64,000 nt of DNA from PXAP01 sp964421595 (lineage in GTDB: Bacteria; Bacteroidota; Bacteroidia; Bacteroidales; PUMT01): contig CAYQXY010000020.1 in NCBI GenBank assembly GCA_964421595.1, positions 22,491-86,490 of the forward strand, read 5' to 3'. The translations under genes and the position numbers were made by a program. Below the pieces are notes generated by a model that did no database searches, had not been told where the DNA came from, and was given only the letters and a program-made list of their open reading frames with translations. The number at the start of each line of letters is the position of its first letter. The stretch's first letter is position 1. Positions 63,952 through 64,000 of the stretch are shown piece by piece.

Positions 63952-64000
63952 CAAACTTCTGAACGAAGTTCGAACTTTTTTTCAACAAAAAATTCACAGA

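Noticed and set aside
1..64000. CRISPR array or cas genes
   Set aside because: No regularly spaced short repeats; the only direct repeats are the lplA pair and the FAS1 units, and no Cas-like protein is encoded.

Overview
The window reads as chromosome of a member of the Bacteroidetes, most likely an uncultured Bacteroidales/Marinilabiliales-type anaerobe. The grounds are: promoters of the form TTTG-N19-TAnnTTTG (rplU and both tRNA genes), almost no Shine-Dalgarno sequences, families largely confined to the phylum (DUF4837 lipoprotein, S46 dipeptidyl peptidase, FtsX-type permeases without an adjacent ATPase, LytS/LytTR pair), and many short lipoproteins with SC or GC lipoboxes. The genus cannot be fixed from the sequence alone.

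Layout. 0-4.1 kb: lysS (5' end outside the window), gpsA, pgi, a terminator, then a stretch resembling the 5' end of a group II intron with no intron protein. 4.4-9 kb: a membrane-anchored PAF-acetylhydrolase-like esterase, a short ExbB/TolQ-like protein, a LytS/LytTR two-component pair and a small membrane protein. 9.3-12 kb: a triple FAS1 lipoprotein, a methyltransferase and a decayed HigA-type antitoxin. 12-19.3 kb: nucleoside transporter, bifunctional nuclease, rplU-rpmA, serS, EamA transporter, S41 protease, ruvC. 19.5-27.1 kb: small RHH-like protein, lipoprotein, flippase, glycosyltransferase, rnhB, DPP7-like peptidase, rnhA. 27.2-34.4 kb: two full FtsX/MacB-type permeases, one truncated permease and a TetR regulator. 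34.4-36.2 kb: a gene-poor stretch with dispersed intergenic repeats and a tiny lipoprotein. 36.2-41.7 kb: an orphan XylF-like binding protein, lplA, a Rieske-like lipoprotein, small unknown genes, greA and a HIT protein.

41.8-48.5 kb is the most coherent accessory unit: a PhnD-like periplasmic binding lipoprotein overlapping a histidine kinase, an NtrC-type sigma-54 activator, then three alternating half-sites and a sigma-54-like -24/-12 element, followed by two YceI-domain exported proteins and an outer-membrane barrel. I infer a signalling cascade (periplasmic ligand, kinase, sigma-54 activator, envelope proteins), not a transporter, because no ABC ATPase or permease is present. 48.6-61.5 kb returns to housekeeping genes: MFS transporter, initiator tRNA, M23 peptidase, dxr, rseP, tatA, DUF4837 lipoprotein, lepA, a Tat-exported aldo/keto reductase and a SpoU methyltransferase.

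61.6-64 kb is a mobile element beside tRNA-Pro: a large serine recombinase bounded by perfect 136-bp inverted repeats. The recombinase frame runs out through one repeat and antisense through the tRNA gene. The far repeat carries the same recombinase tail attached to a diverged, frameshifted relic.
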